64,000 nucleotides of DNA from Pseudomonas chlororaphis (lineage in GTDB: Bacteria > Pseudomonadota > Gammaproteobacteria > Pseudomonadales > Pseudomonadaceae). Below the pieces are notes generated by a model. It had not been told where the DNA came from and did not search any database. It worked only from the letters and a program-made list of their open reading frames with translations. The stretch lies in contig NZ_JSFK01000001.1 of the NCBI RefSeq assembly GCF_000783395.1, forward strand, positions 725,673-789,672. Direction: 5' to 3'. This document shows, in pieces, positions 9,121-17,713 of the stretch (positions within the stretch are counted from its first letter, which is position 1; every line of letters starts with the position of its first letter). The position numbers and the translations under genes were made by a program.

Positions 9121-9813
9121 ATGACTGCTGACGACCGTATCAAACTCGAACCGAGCTGGAAGGAGGCACTGCGTGCTGAGTTCGACCAGCCTTACATGGC
9201 AGAGTTGCGCCAGTTTCTGCAGCAGGAGCGGGCGGCCGGCAAGGAAATCTATCCGCCGGGGCCGATGATTTTCAATGCCTTGAACTCGACGCCGCTGGAT
9301 AAAGTGAAGGTGGTGATCCTCGGCCAGGATCCGTATCACGGCCCGGGTCAGGCCCATGGCCTGTGCTTCTCGGTGCAACCGGGTGTGCCGGCGCCGCCGT
9401 CGCTGGTCAACATCTATAAAGAGTTGAAACGTGACCTGAACATCGACATTCCCACTCACGGCTACTTGCAGAGCTGGGCCGATCAGGGCGTGTTGATGAT
9501 CAACACCACCATGACCGTCGAGCGCGCCAATGCCAATGCGCACAAGGACAAGGGCTGGCAGTTCTTTACTGATCGGATCATTGAGCTGGTCAGCGAGCGC
9601 CAGCCGCATCTGGTGTTCATGCTTTGGGGCGCCCATGCGCAGAGCAAGCAAAAGCTGATCGACGCGACCAAGCATCTGGTGCTGACGTCGGTGCATCCGT
9701 CGCCGCTGTCGGCGTATCGCGGGTTTTTGGGTTGTGGGCATTTCAGCCGGACCAACAAGTTTCTCGAGCAGAATGGCGAGACGCCGATCGAGTGGCGTTT
9801 GCCGCCGATTTGA
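9121..9813 (+). CDS. ung: Uracil-DNA glycosylase, family 1
   Basis: A 230-residue enzyme that removes uracil from DNA as the first step of base excision repair. The water-activating motif [13 protein letters not shown] contains Asp70, and the HPSPLSA motif contains His192, the two catalytic residues of family 1. The start at 9121 is preferred because the product then begins [13 protein letters not shown], as in other Pseudomonas Ung proteins; an ATG six bases upstream and a TTG at 9100 are possible but less likely. The gene converges on the AbrB-type membrane protein with a BIME between them. Confidence 0.95.
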   Translation: MTADDRIKLEPSWKEALRAEFDQPYMAELRQFLQQERAAGKEIYPPGPMIFNALNSTPLDKVKVVILGQDPYHGPGQAHGLCFSVQPGVPAPPSLVNIYKELKRDLNIDIPTHGYLQSWADQGVLMINTTMTVERANANAHKDKGWQFFTDRIIELVSERQPHLVFMLWGAHAQSKQKLIDATKHLVLTSVHPSPLSAYRGFLGCGHFSRTNKFLEQNGETPIEWRLPPI

Positions 9814-9830
9814 TGTCAGTCTGAAGGGCC

Positions 9831-9926
9831 CCATCGCTGGCAAGCCAGCTCCCACAGGGTGTTGTGGTGTGCACATAATCTGTGGCAGCCACAAGAACCT
9901 GTGGGAGCTGGCTTGCCAGCGATGGG
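9831..9926. repeat. BIME/REP pair, family A
   Basis: Two inverted copies of a unit read as CATCGCTGGCAAGCCAGCTC plus CCACAGG, separated by a spacer, lie between the convergent ung and AbrB-type genes. The same unit recurs at 29303, 52966 and 54147. The structure fits Pseudomonas REP pairs; it may also stop transcription from both sides. Confidence 0.85.
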
Positions 9927-9938
9927 GGCAACGCGGTC

Positions 9939-10973
9939 TTATTCGGGATTACGATTCCAGTACTTGAACAACGGCTCCGCCAGAAACAGCACAAACAACA
10001 ATCGCATCACCTGCATCGCTGTCACCAGCGGCACCGACAATTGCAGGGTCTCTGCCGTCAGACTCATCTCGGCAATCCCGCCGGGCATCATGCCCAGGGT
10101 CAGCGAACGCAAATCCAGATGGGTCAGCGCACTCAAGCCCAACGCCGCCAACGTCGCGATCAACATGGTCAACGCCGTGCCGATCAACGTCCGCCCCATG
10201 AATGAAGGCGCACGGCGGAAAAACTGCCGGTTGAAGTGACAACCCAAACCACTGCCAATCAACCACTGGCCAATCTGACTGCCGCCATTGGGCAAGCCAA
10301 TGTGCAGATCCCAGCCAATGCTCACCGCGGCACTCACCAGCAACGGCCCGAACAGCCACGGATTGGGTTGGCGCAAACGCTGCCAGAGCCAGGCGAGCAA
10401 ACCGCCCGCCGGAAACAGAATCGCCAGCCAGCGCCAATCGACGCTGCCGGCATGAGAAATCGGTGTGCCGTCGCCAAGCAAATACTTGAACGCCGCCGGC
10501 ACACACAAGACCACCACCAACACCCGTAAACTCTGCCCCGCCGCAACATGACTGAGCATCGCGCCATTTCGCGCGCCGAGGTTGACCATCTCCCCGGAAC
10601 CGCCCGGCATGCTCGAGAAAAACGCTGTGGCGCGATCCTCACCGGTGCGGCGCATCAACCACACGCCGACCACCGCCGACACACTGGTGACCAGCGCACC
10701 GAAGAAGATCAAACCGAAATGACTGAGCACCTGCTCCATCACCACCGGGGTGAAGTGCAGGCCGATGCCGATGCCGACGATCCACTGACCGCACTTGCGG
10801 CCGCCAGGGATTTCGGTGAGTTGCCACGGGGTCAGGCAGCGCACGAGGATGATCGCCAGCAACGAGCCGACCATCCACGGCAGTGGCCAGCCGATCTGGC
10901 TGGCGAGGTAACCGCCAAGCAGACCGACCAGCGGGGTTCCCCACCAGGATTTCAGTGAGGCGCGATCAAACAT
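9939..10973 (-). CDS. AbrB-family (ammonia monooxygenase-like) membrane protein
   Basis: A 344-residue polytopic inner-membrane protein with about ten hydrophobic segments arranged as two similar halves (WWGTPLVGLLGGYLASQIGWPLPWMVGS early; LIGSGLGCHF and GMMPGGIAEMSLTAE late). It belongs to the family often named AbrB or putative ammonia monooxygenase. The paired motifs MPGGSGEMV and MPGGIAEMS are typical. The ATG at 10973 is preferred over a TTG two codons upstream. The start overlaps the end of tctA by 8 bases, indicating translational coupling, so a role linked to tricarboxylate transport is plausible but unproven. Confidence 0.8.
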   Translation of the reverse strand: MFDRASLKSWWGTPLVGLLGGYLASQIGWPLPWMVGSLLAIILVRCLTPWQLTEIPGGRKCGQWIVGIGIGLHFTPVVMEQVLSHFGLIFFGALVTSVSAVVGVWLMRRTGEDRATAFFSSMPGGSGEMVNLGARNGAMLSHVAAGQSLRVLVVVLCVPAAFKYLLGDGTPISHAGSVDWRWLAILFPAGGLLAWLWQRLRQPNPWLFGPLLVSAAVSIGWDLHIGLPNGGSQIGQWLIGSGLGCHFNRQFFRRAPSFMGRTLIGTALTMLIATLAALGLSALTHLDLRSLTLGMMPGGIAEMSLTAETLQLSVPLVTAMQVMRLLFVLFLAEPLFKYWNRNPE

Positions 10974-12480
10974 CGGCAATGGCGCGACGCGCGACCGAAC
11001 GTTTGCGCCAGATACGCAGCAGCGGCATCAGCAGCATGATCGCAGTCAGCACCCAGACACCGAAGGTGATCGGGCTCGACCAGAGGATCTCCAGTGCACC
11101 GTTGGAAATCGACAGCGCGCGACGCAGGTTCTGCTCCATCAAGCCACCGAGGATGAAGCCCAGCAGTACCGGCGACAACGGGAAGTCGAGCTTGCGCAGG
11201 ATGTAGCCGAAGATGCCGATGCCGACCATCAGGAACAGGTCGAAGGTGGTGGCGTGCACTGCGTAAACGCCAATCCCGGTGATGATCGCGATCACCGGCA
11301 CCAGTGCCCAGTTCGGCACGGCGAGGATGCGGGTGAAGATGCGGATCATCGGAATGTTGAGGATCACCAGCATGATGTTGGCGATGAACAACGACGCGAT
11401 CAGACCCCAGACAATGTCCGGTTGTTGCTGGAACAGCAGTGGGCCCGGGGTGATGTTGTACAGCGACAGGGCGCCGATCATCACCGCCGTGGTGCCCGAA
11501 CCTGGCACACCCAGCGTCAGCATCGGCACCAAAGCACCACAAGCCGAAGCACCGATGGCAGTTTCTGGCGCGGCGAGACCACGAGCGTCACCCTGACCGA
11601 ATTTGCCACTGGCACCGGCGATGCGTTTTTCGGTCATGTAGGCCACAGCACTGGCCAGCGTCGCGCCGGCACCCGGCAACACGCCCATGATGAAACCGAG
11701 CAGGCCGCAACGGATGTTCACCACGAACACCGACGACGCTTCCTTGAAGTTGAACATCATCCGCCCGGTAGCTTTCACTGCTTCCTGGCCGCGATGGGTT
11801 TTCTCCAGCAGCAACAGGATTTCACTGACCGAGAACAGGCCCAGCACCAGCACGACGAACTGGATGCCGTCGGTCAGGTGAATGTTGTCGCCGGTAAAGC
11901 GATAAACGCCGCTGTTGGCATCGATGCCGACGCTCGACAGGAACAGGCCGATCAATGCCGCGATAAAGGTTTTCAACGGCCGATCCCCGGCCATGCCGCC
12001 GAGACAGACAATCGCAAACACCATCAGCACGAAATATTCCGCAGGCCCGAAGGCGATCGCCCATTTCGCCAGCAACGGCGCGAACAGGACCATGCCGCAG
12101 GTGGCGATAAACGCGCCGATAAACGAACTCCACGCCGACAGCGACAGCGCCACACCGGCCAGGCCTTTACGGGCCATCGGGTAACCGTCGAGGGTGGTCA
12201 TCACGGTCGATGCTTCGCCGGGAATGTTCAGCAGGATCGAGCTGATCCGGCCACCGTATTCGCAGCCCAGATACACCGCTGCCAGCAGGATCAACGCCGA
12301 CTCCGGCGGCAGGCCGAGGGCGAAGGCAATCGGAATCAGCAGTGCCACGCCGTTGATCGGACCGAGGCCCGGCAGCAGGCCGACGACAGTGCCGATCAGT
12401 GTGCCGGTCAGGGCCGTGACCAGGTTGTACGGGCTCAGCGCGACGCCGAAGCCTTGACCCAAATAACCGAGGGTATCCAT
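10966..12480 (-). CDS. tctA: Tripartite tricarboxylate transporter, large permease TctA
   Basis: A 504-residue inner-membrane permease with about 12 membrane segments, the usual length for TctA. The glycine/proline-rich signature GTVVGLLPGLGPINGVALL (residues about 30-48) has a second copy, MGVLPGAGATLASAVAYM, in the later half, as in the family. It works with TctB and the periplasmic binding protein TctC in Na+-coupled uptake of citrate-type tricarboxylates. The ATG at 12480 is separated by 1 base from the tctB stop; an upstream in-frame start would run into tctB. The gene is third in the opdH-tctC-tctB-tctA order. Confidence 0.93.
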   Translation of the reverse strand: MDTLGYLGQGFGVALSPYNLVTALTGTLIGTVVGLLPGLGPINGVALLIPIAFALGLPPESALILLAAVYLGCEYGGRISSILLNIPGEASTVMTTLDGYPMARKGLAGVALSLSAWSSFIGAFIATCGMVLFAPLLAKWAIAFGPAEYFVLMVFAIVCLGGMAGDRPLKTFIAALIGLFLSSVGIDANSGVYRFTGDNIHLTDGIQFVVLVLGLFSVSEILLLLEKTHRGQEAVKATGRMMFNFKEASSVFVVNIRCGLLGFIMGVLPGAGATLASAVAYMTEKRIAGASGKFGQGDARGLAAPETAIGASACGALVPMLTLGVPGSGTTAVMIGALSLYNITPGPLLFQQQPDIVWGLIASLFIANIMLVILNIPMIRIFTRILAVPNWALVPVIAIITGIGVYAVHATTFDLFLMVGIGIFGYILRKLDFPLSPVLLGFILGGLMEQNLRRALSISNGALEILWSSPITFGVWVLTAIMLLMPLLRIWRKRSVARRAIADV

Positions 12481-12481
12481 A

Positions 12482-12940
12482 TCAGTTCTCCAGCACGTCG
12501 AGCAGGCCAAGGGGCAGCGGAACGTCCATCACACGGTCGAACAGCAGGTACAGACCGATGGCCATCAGTGTGGTCACCACGATGCTCGGCATCCAGCGAC
12601 CGCCATACAGGCGTGCCATCGGAATGCCGATGAGGATGCTGCTGAGGATGAAACCCAGCGGTTCGAAGAGACCGGCGAACACCAGCAGCAGTGCGACGCA
12701 GATAGCAATCTTGGTCAGGGTTTCGCGATCCAGTGGCGGCTCGTCTTCACTGTGTTTGATCGGCGCCGGGCGGAACACCATGTACAGCAGCGCCGCGCCC
12801 ATCAGGCCGAGCATCAGCAGAGGGAAGGCACGCGGGCCGACCGGTTCGTAGGAAAAGGCCGCTTGGTACGGCCACGCCATCAATGCCAGGCCGGCGCAAA
12901 CCAGCAACAGCACGGAGGCGAAAATGCGTTGAATAAGCAT
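12482..12940 (-). CDS. tctB: Tripartite tricarboxylate transporter, small permease TctB
   Basis: A 152-residue protein with four predicted membrane segments, matching the small subunit of the TTT transporter. The start MLIQRIFASVLLLVCAGLAL is preceded by AGGAG, which decides it over a longer frame. It contains the typical SYEPVGPRAFPLLMLGLM segment after the first helix. It sits between tctC and tctA and would form the membrane complex with TctA. Confidence 0.92.
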   Translation of the reverse strand: MLIQRIFASVLLLVCAGLALMAWPYQAAFSYEPVGPRAFPLLMLGLMGAALLYMVFRPAPIKHSEDEPPLDRETLTKIAICVALLLVFAGLFEPLGFILSSILIGIPMARLYGGRWMPSIVVTTLMAIGLYLLFDRVMDVPLPLGLLDVLEN

Positions 12941-12996
12941 GGGAGCTCCTGGGCCGCGTCCCCGCATCCGGGAACGCAGCCGCTAGACAGAGGCGA

Positions 12997-13974
12997 TCAC
13001 TGGATCAGGCCGAACTCTTTGGCCAGCACTTTGTAGTCCGCGACTTGCTTCTTCACGTAGGTGTCGAGTTCCGGGCCGGTCATGGCGAACGGGAACAGTT
13101 CACGCTGATCGCGCAGCTTGGCGAACTCGTCGGAGGCCAGCAGTTTGTCGAACGAGTCTTTCCACCAGGCGTAGTCTTCATCGCTGACTTTTGGCCCGAG
13201 GTAGAAACCGCGAACCACCGGCCAGACGATGTCGTAGCCTTGCTCGCGCGCGGTCGGGATGTCTTTCATTTCCGGCTCGTCAAGGCGCTTGTCGGCGAAC
13301 ACCGCGAGTAGACGCATGTCGCCGCTCTGGATGTGCGGCATGGAGTCGGAGATGTCGGTGCTGCCGACCTGGATGTGACCGCCGAGCAGAGCGGTAGCGA
13401 TTTCACCGCCGCCTTCGAGGGCGACGTAACGCAGGTCACGCGGGTTGATCCCGGCAGCCTTGGCGATCAGTGCGGTCTGCATCCAGTCCTGGCTGCCGAC
13501 GGTGCCGCCGGAACCGATCACCACCGAGCTTGGATCTTTCTTCAAGGCCTGAACGAGATCGTCGAGGGTCTTGTAGGGCGAATCGCTTTTCACCGCGATG
13601 GCGCCGTAGCTGGTGCCGACCGCTGCCAACCAGCGCACGTTGGTCTCGTCGAAGCGACCGAACTTGCCTTGGGCCAGGTTCAACAGCGAACCGCTCGACC
13701 ACGCCACCAGCGTGCCGGCATCCGCCGGACGTTGCGCGACCACGGCGTTGTAGGCCACTGCGCCGACACCGCCGGGCATGTAGGTCACACGCATCGGTTT
13801 GCTCAGCAGTTTCTGGTTGACCAGTGCGCTCTGCACCAGCTTGCAGGTCAGGTCGAAACCACCGCCGGGGGAGGCCGGGGCGATACATTCCGGACGTTTC
13901 GGTTCGGCCATCAGTTGGCCGGCAAACAGGATGCAACTGGCGGCCAGTGCAACTTTACGCAGTGACAGGTTCAT
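12997..13974 (-). CDS. tctC: Tricarboxylate-binding periplasmic protein TctC (Bug family)
   Basis: A 325-residue extracytoplasmic binding protein with a cleavable signal peptide (MNLSLRKVALAASCILFAGQLMA) and mature start near EPKRPECIAPASPGGGFD. The APASPGGGFDLTCK segment is the ligand-binding loop typical of Bug/TctC proteins. The start at 13974 is chosen because it gives a proper signal peptide; upstream in-frame codons would spoil it. It delivers tricarboxylate to TctAB. The 56-base gap to tctB and 52-base gap to opdH suggest one transcript. Confidence 0.92.
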   Translation of the reverse strand: MNLSLRKVALAASCILFAGQLMAEPKRPECIAPASPGGGFDLTCKLVQSALVNQKLLSKPMRVTYMPGGVGAVAYNAVVAQRPADAGTLVAWSSGSLLNLAQGKFGRFDETNVRWLAAVGTSYGAIAVKSDSPYKTLDDLVQALKKDPSSVVIGSGGTVGSQDWMQTALIAKAAGINPRDLRYVALEGGGEIATALLGGHIQVGSTDISDSMPHIQSGDMRLLAVFADKRLDEPEMKDIPTAREQGYDIVWPVVRGFYLGPKVSDEDYAWWKDSFDKLLASDEFAKLRDQRELFPFAMTGPELDTYVKKQVADYKVLAKEFGLIQ

Positions 13975-14026
13975 TCGATTCTCCACGGGCATTGTTGTTA
14001 TTCGACGTGTTTTCACTTACGGGCAT

Positions 14027-15319
14027 TTACCAAAGTGCAACGCTGTAGCTCACCAGCAAACGCACTTCGTCTGCATCGCGAGCCGAGTAGTTGGAGCGGT
14101 AAGTGGCATTACGCAAACGCACGGCGACATCCTTCAAGGCGCCGCTTTGTACTACATATTTGATCTCGGTGTTGCGTTCCCACTCTTTGCCTTCTTCACC
14201 GTTCTTGAGCTTGATGTTGTCACCGCTCAGGTAACGGCTCATGAAGCTCAGGCCTGGAATGCCGAGCTTGGCGAAGTCAAAGTCGTAACGAGCCTGCCAG
14301 GAGCGTTCTTCAGCGCCGGCGAAATCGTTGATCTGCACGAAGTTGACCAGGTACGGGTCGCTGCCATCGACGTAAGGGAAAGCGCTGTCGCCGGACATGT
14401 GCTGATAACCGGCGCTGAACTTGTGGCCGCTCAGCGCGTAGCTGACCAGACCGTTGAGCGAGCGGTTGTCGATCTCGCCACCACGGGCTGCGCCCTGATC
14501 ATCACTGACCGCAAAGCGCAGGTCAGTGGCAAACGTGCCGGGGCCCATCGGCCGCGAGGCCACAAGTCCAAAGAAGTGCTGGTTGTAGACTTCATCGAGT
14601 TGAGCGAAGTGGTAACTGCCGGTGATCTTGTCGGTGAACTTGTAGTCCACGCCGCCAAAATCAAAGTGCTTGCCGGCAGCGGTGCCAGCGAAACGGCTGT
14701 TCTTGTTGTTGAGGGCGATGTCCTCGAAATCGGTGCTGTCGCGATCCTTGGCTTTTTCCAGTCGACCACCGGTGAAGGTCAGGTTCTTGATCTCTTTGGA
14801 AGTCAGCAAGCCACCTTCAAAGGTCTGCGGCAGGATGCGCCCGTCGTTCGGTTTGAGAATCGGCAGTTCAGGAATCAGGCTGCCGATTTTAAGTTCGGTG
14901 GCAGAGATTTTTACTTTGCCGGTCAGGCCGACCTTGGAGTATTCATCTGCCGCGCGTCCGTCATCGTGGGTCGGCAGCAGGCCGGTACCGGTGCGATCCG
15001 GGCTCGAATCCAGTTTTACCCCAAGCATGCCCAGCGCATCGACACCGAACCCCACGGTGCCGTCGGTGTAACCCGATTGCAGATTGAGCATGAAACCCTG
15101 GGCCCATTCGTCACGCTTGGATTGCTGGGCGCTGGTGCCATCGCGAAAGTCGCGGTTGAAATACATGTTGCGGGTTTCGAAGGTGGCGCTGCTGTCTTCA
15201 ATGAAGTCGGCAAAACTCAACGGCGAAAAACCGGCGAGCGCGGCGGCACTGGCGAGGGCGGTGTGACTGAAACGGGAAGGGCGAACAGGCGTGGATGCCT
15301 GAGGCTGCATGGACGGCAT
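14027..15319 (-). CDS. opdH: OprD-family outer-membrane porin, OpdH type
   Basis: A 430-residue OprD-family porin, an 18-stranded outer-membrane channel for small carboxylates. A signal peptide ends in the SFADFIEDS region near residue 36; the mature part has the family pattern DSSATFETRNMYFNRDF followed by GFMLNLQSGYTDGTVGFGVD. The C-terminus ends LLVSYSVALW, an aromatic-terminated beta-signal. GGAGT lies just before the ATG at 15319. Its place ahead of tctCBA and divergent from tctDE matches opdH, the cis-aconitate/tricarboxylate porin of P. aeruginosa. Confidence 0.9.
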   Translation of the reverse strand: MPSMQPQASTPVRPSRFSHTALASAAALAGFSPLSFADFIEDSSATFETRNMYFNRDFRDGTSAQQSKRDEWAQGFMLNLQSGYTDGTVGFGVDALGMLGVKLDSSPDRTGTGLLPTHDDGRAADEYSKVGLTGKVKISATELKIGSLIPELPILKPNDGRILPQTFEGGLLTSKEIKNLTFTGGRLEKAKDRDSTDFEDIALNNKNSRFAGTAAGKHFDFGGVDYKFTDKITGSYHFAQLDEVYNQHFFGLVASRPMGPGTFATDLRFAVSDDQGAARGGEIDNRSLNGLVSYALSGHKFSAGYQHMSGDSAFPYVDGSDPYLVNFVQINDFAGAEERSWQARYDFDFAKLGIPGLSFMSRYLSGDNIKLKNGEEGKEWERNTEIKYVVQSGALKDVAVRLRNATYRSNYSARDADEVRLLVSYSVALW

Positions 15320-15555
15320 GCGGGTGTACTCCGTTTATTGTTCTTATTGGTCGAAAACGCTTCGAGGCGTTTTTCGTTGCGCTGTGTGGCATCAGCGACG
15401 GCAGTCGGAACTGTCCGTGGGCCGACTGTAACCAGCTAACCTTTCGCTAACCTTTCAGCAGACTTTCAAGGTTTTCGGGCTTCACAGCGGCGGTTGCGGC
15501 TGTAAACTCCGCGGCAAAGCGTGGCGTCGGCCATCCCTGAACGAGGTAAAAATCC
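15320..15555. promoter_or_regulatory. Divergent opdH / tctD control region
   Basis: This 236-base region must hold the promoters for both opdH and tctDE. A hairpin AAAACGC-N6-GCGTTTT (15354-15373) lies in the probable opdH leader, and an exact tandem 11-base repeat (15435-15456) lies nearer tctD. An imperfect arm pair CAGTCGG / CCGACTG flanks about 15402-15428. No confident -10/-35 pair was assigned. Confidence 0.5.
15435..15467. promoter_or_regulatory. Tandem 11-bp repeat, TctD binding-site candidate
   Basis: GCTAACCTTTC occurs twice back to back (15435-15445 and 15446-15456), followed by a weaker third copy ending ACTTTC (15457-15467). OmpR/PhoB-family regulators bind direct repeats in this helical phase. 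The site is about 90 bases before tctD and about 116 before opdH, so it could serve both directions. Confidence 0.5.
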
Positions 15556-16227
15556 ATGCGTGTCCTGCTCGTCGAAGACCATCTGCAACTGGCCGAAAGT
15601 GTCGCTCAGGCGCTCAAAAGCACCGGTCTGACCGTGGATGTGTTGCACGATGGCGTGGCCGCCGATCTGGCCTTGAGCAGCGAGGAATACGCTGTGGCGA
15701 TCCTCGATGTCGGCCTGCCACGCATGGACGGTTTCGAGGTCCTCGCGCGGTTGCGCGCACGTGGAAAAAATCTGCCGGTGTTGATGCTGACGGCGCGTAG
15801 CGATGTGAAGGATCGCGTCCACGGCCTCAATCTGGGCGCCGACGATTACCTCGCCAAACCGTTCGAACTGACCGAACTGGAAGCGCGGGTCAAAGCCTTG
15901 CTGCGTCGCAGCGTGCTCGGCGGCGAACGCCAGCAGCGCTGTGGCGTGCTGGCCTACGACCTCGACACCCGACGTTTCACCCTTGGCGAAGAATTGCTGA
16001 CGTTGACGTCCCGCGAGCAAGCGGTGCTGGAAGCGCTGATTGCCCGGCCGGGGCGGGTGATGAGCAAGGAGCAACTGGCGTCCCAGGTGTTCGGTCTCGA
16101 CGAAGAGGCCAGTCCCGATGCCATCGAGATCTACGTCCATCGCTTGCGCAAGAAGCTCGACGGTCAACCGGTAGCGATCGTGACGTTCCGCGGCCTCGGT
16201 TACCTGCTGGAAAGCCGCGATGCATAA
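15556..16227 (+). CDS. tctD: Response regulator TctD (OmpR family)
   Basis: A 223-residue two-component regulator. The receiver domain spans about residues 1-115 with the phospho-acceptor Asp51 (AILDVGLPRMDGF) and the conserved Lys in DDYLAKPFELTEL near 101. The winged-helix DNA-binding domain spans about 130-220, ending VTFRGLGYLL. Divergent placement next to opdH-tctCBA supports control of tricarboxylate uptake. It overlaps tctE by 8 bases. Confidence 0.93.
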   Translation: MRVLLVEDHLQLAESVAQALKSTGLTVDVLHDGVAADLALSSEEYAVAILDVGLPRMDGFEVLARLRARGKNLPVLMLTARSDVKDRVHGLNLGADDYLAKPFELTELEARVKALLRRSVLGGERQQRCGVLAYDLDTRRFTLGEELLTLTSREQAVLEALIARPGRVMSKEQLASQVFGLDEEASPDAIEIYVHRLRKKLDGQPVAIVTFRGLGYLLESRDA

Positions 16228-17605
16228 GCCCAGCAGCCTGCGCTGGCGCTTGCTGTGGAACCTCGCGTTGTTGCTGGTGGTGTTGATGCTCGCCAGTGGT
16301 TTGAGTGCGTACTGGAATGGTCGCGAAGCTGCCGACACGGCATACGACCGCACGCTGCTGGCCTCGGCGCGAACCATCGCGGCGGGTCTGTCGCAACGTG
16401 ACGGCACACTGAGTGCCGATGTGCCTTACGTGGCACTCGACACCTTCGCTTATGACAGCGCCGGGCGGATTTACTATCAGGTCAATGACATCCATCAGAA
16501 GCTGATTTCCGGCTATGAAAACCTGCCCGGGCCGCCGCCCGGAACGCCGCGAACGGACAGTTACCCCGCGTTGGCGCGCTTTTACAACGCCACGTACAAA
16601 GGTCAGAACGTGCGCGTGGTCAGTCTGCTCAAAGCGGTGACCGAGCCGAACATGAACGGCATGGCGGAAATCCGCGTCGCCGAAACCGATGAAGCACGAG
16701 TGAGCATGGCGCGCAGTCTGGCCGCCGATACCTTGCTGCGATTGGGCATGCTGGCGATCGGCGCGCTGTTGCTGGTCTGGTTCGCGGTGAGTGCGGCACT
16801 GCGCCCATTGGAGCGCCTGCGCACGGCGGTGGAAGAGCGTCAGCCCGACGACTTGCGGCCGCTGCCCTTGGTTGAAGTGCAGCATGAACTGTGGCCGTTG
16901 GTGCGTGGACTCAATCATTTCACCGAGCGATTGCGCGGGCAGTTCGAACGGCAGGCGCAGTTCATTGCCGATGCGGCCCATGAGTTGCGTACGCCTTTGG
17001 CGGCGCTGAAGGCGCGGCTTGAGTTGGGCCTGCGTTCGAACGAACCCGAGACGTGGCGTACGACATTGGAATCCTCGGCGCAAAGCACTGATCGCCTGAC
17101 CCATCTGGCCAATCAGTTGCTGTCGCTGGCGCGCGTCGAAAACGGCGCACGGGCGATTGCCGAGGGCGGCGCGCAGTTGCTCGATCTGAGCCAGTTGGCC
17201 CGGGAATTGGGCATGGCCATGGCGCCGTTGGCGCACAAGCGCGGGGTGGCGCTGGCGCTGGAGGCGGACGAACCGGTCTGGCTGCGCGGTGAGCCGACTC
17301 TGCTGAATGAGTTGCTGAGCAATCTGGTGGACAACGCCTTGGCGCACACGCCACCGGGCGGCAATGTGATTTTGCGCGTGACAGCGCCGGCTGTGCTTGA
17401 GGTCGAAGATGACGGCCCGGGCATTCCGCTGGAGGAGCGCGACCGGGTGTTCGAGCGGTTCTACCGGCGTAATCAGCAGGTGGCGGGTTCTGGGCTGGGA
17501 CTGGCGATTGTTGGCGAGATCTGCCGGGCGCATTTGGCCCAGATCAGTTTGCACGATGGCGAGCACGCGGGGTTGAAGGTGCGGGTCAGTTTTATTGCCG
17601 GGTGA
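16220..17605 (+). CDS. tctE: Sensor histidine kinase TctE
   Basis: A 461-residue membrane kinase, cognate to TctD. One membrane segment is at about residues 13-33; a periplasmic sensor domain (about 34-170, DUF3404/TctE-type) follows; a second segment lies near 175-195. The H-box FIADAAHELRTPLAALK carries His254. The ATPase domain shows the N-box NELLSNLVDNALAHTPPGG and G-boxes DDGPGIP and GSGLGLAIV. It probably senses citrate-type carboxylates outside the cytoplasmic membrane. The overlap with tctD implies coupled translation. Confidence 0.92.
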   Translation: MHKPSSLRWRLLWNLALLLVVLMLASGLSAYWNGREAADTAYDRTLLASARTIAAGLSQRDGTLSADVPYVALDTFAYDSAGRIYYQVNDIHQKLISGYENLPGPPPGTPRTDSYPALARFYNATYKGQNVRVVSLLKAVTEPNMNGMAEIRVAETDEARVSMARSLAADTLLRLGMLAIGALLLVWFAVSAALRPLERLRTAVEERQPDDLRPLPLVEVQHELWPLVRGLNHFTERLRGQFERQAQFIADAAHELRTPLAALKARLELGLRSNEPETWRTTLESSAQSTDRLTHLANQLLSLARVENGARAIAEGGAQLLDLSQLARELGMAMAPLAHKRGVALALEADEPVWLRGEPTLLNELLSNLVDNALAHTPPGGNVILRVTAPAVLEVEDDGPGIPLEERDRVFERFYRRNQQVAGSGLGLAIVGEICRAHLAQISLHDGEHAGLKVRVSFIAG

Positions 17606-17627
17606 TTCTGCGGTGTTCTTGCAGGCC

Positions 17628-17695
17628 CCTTCGCGAGCAAGCTCGCCCCCACTCTGGAATGCATTTTCCTGTGGGAGCGAGCTTGCTCGCGAAGG
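17628..17695. repeat. BIME/REP pair, family B
   Basis: Inverted arms CCTTCGCGAGCAAGCTCGC and its complement lie 30 bases apart between the convergent tctE and HDOD genes. The core CGCGAGCAAGCTCGC recurs in other copies at 42641 and 45592, and with a base change at 56253 and 58525. It may act as a bidirectional transcription end. Confidence 0.85.
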
Positions 17696-17713
17696 GCGCG
17701 CCTCGGTCTCGAA

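Noticed and set aside
15354..15373. AAAACGC hairpin as a terminator for opdH
   Set aside because: It lies before opdH in the leader, where a simple terminator would silence the operon; kept only as a note in the control region.
13799..15439. 546-codon open frame antisense to tctC/opdH
   Set aside because: It mirrors the codons of clear genes on the other strand, has no family resemblance, and arises from high GC at third positions.
15977..17566. 529-codon open frame antisense to tctD/tctE
   Set aside because: Composition is Gln/Arg/His-rich as expected of a shadow frame; the plus-strand kinase motifs are unambiguous.
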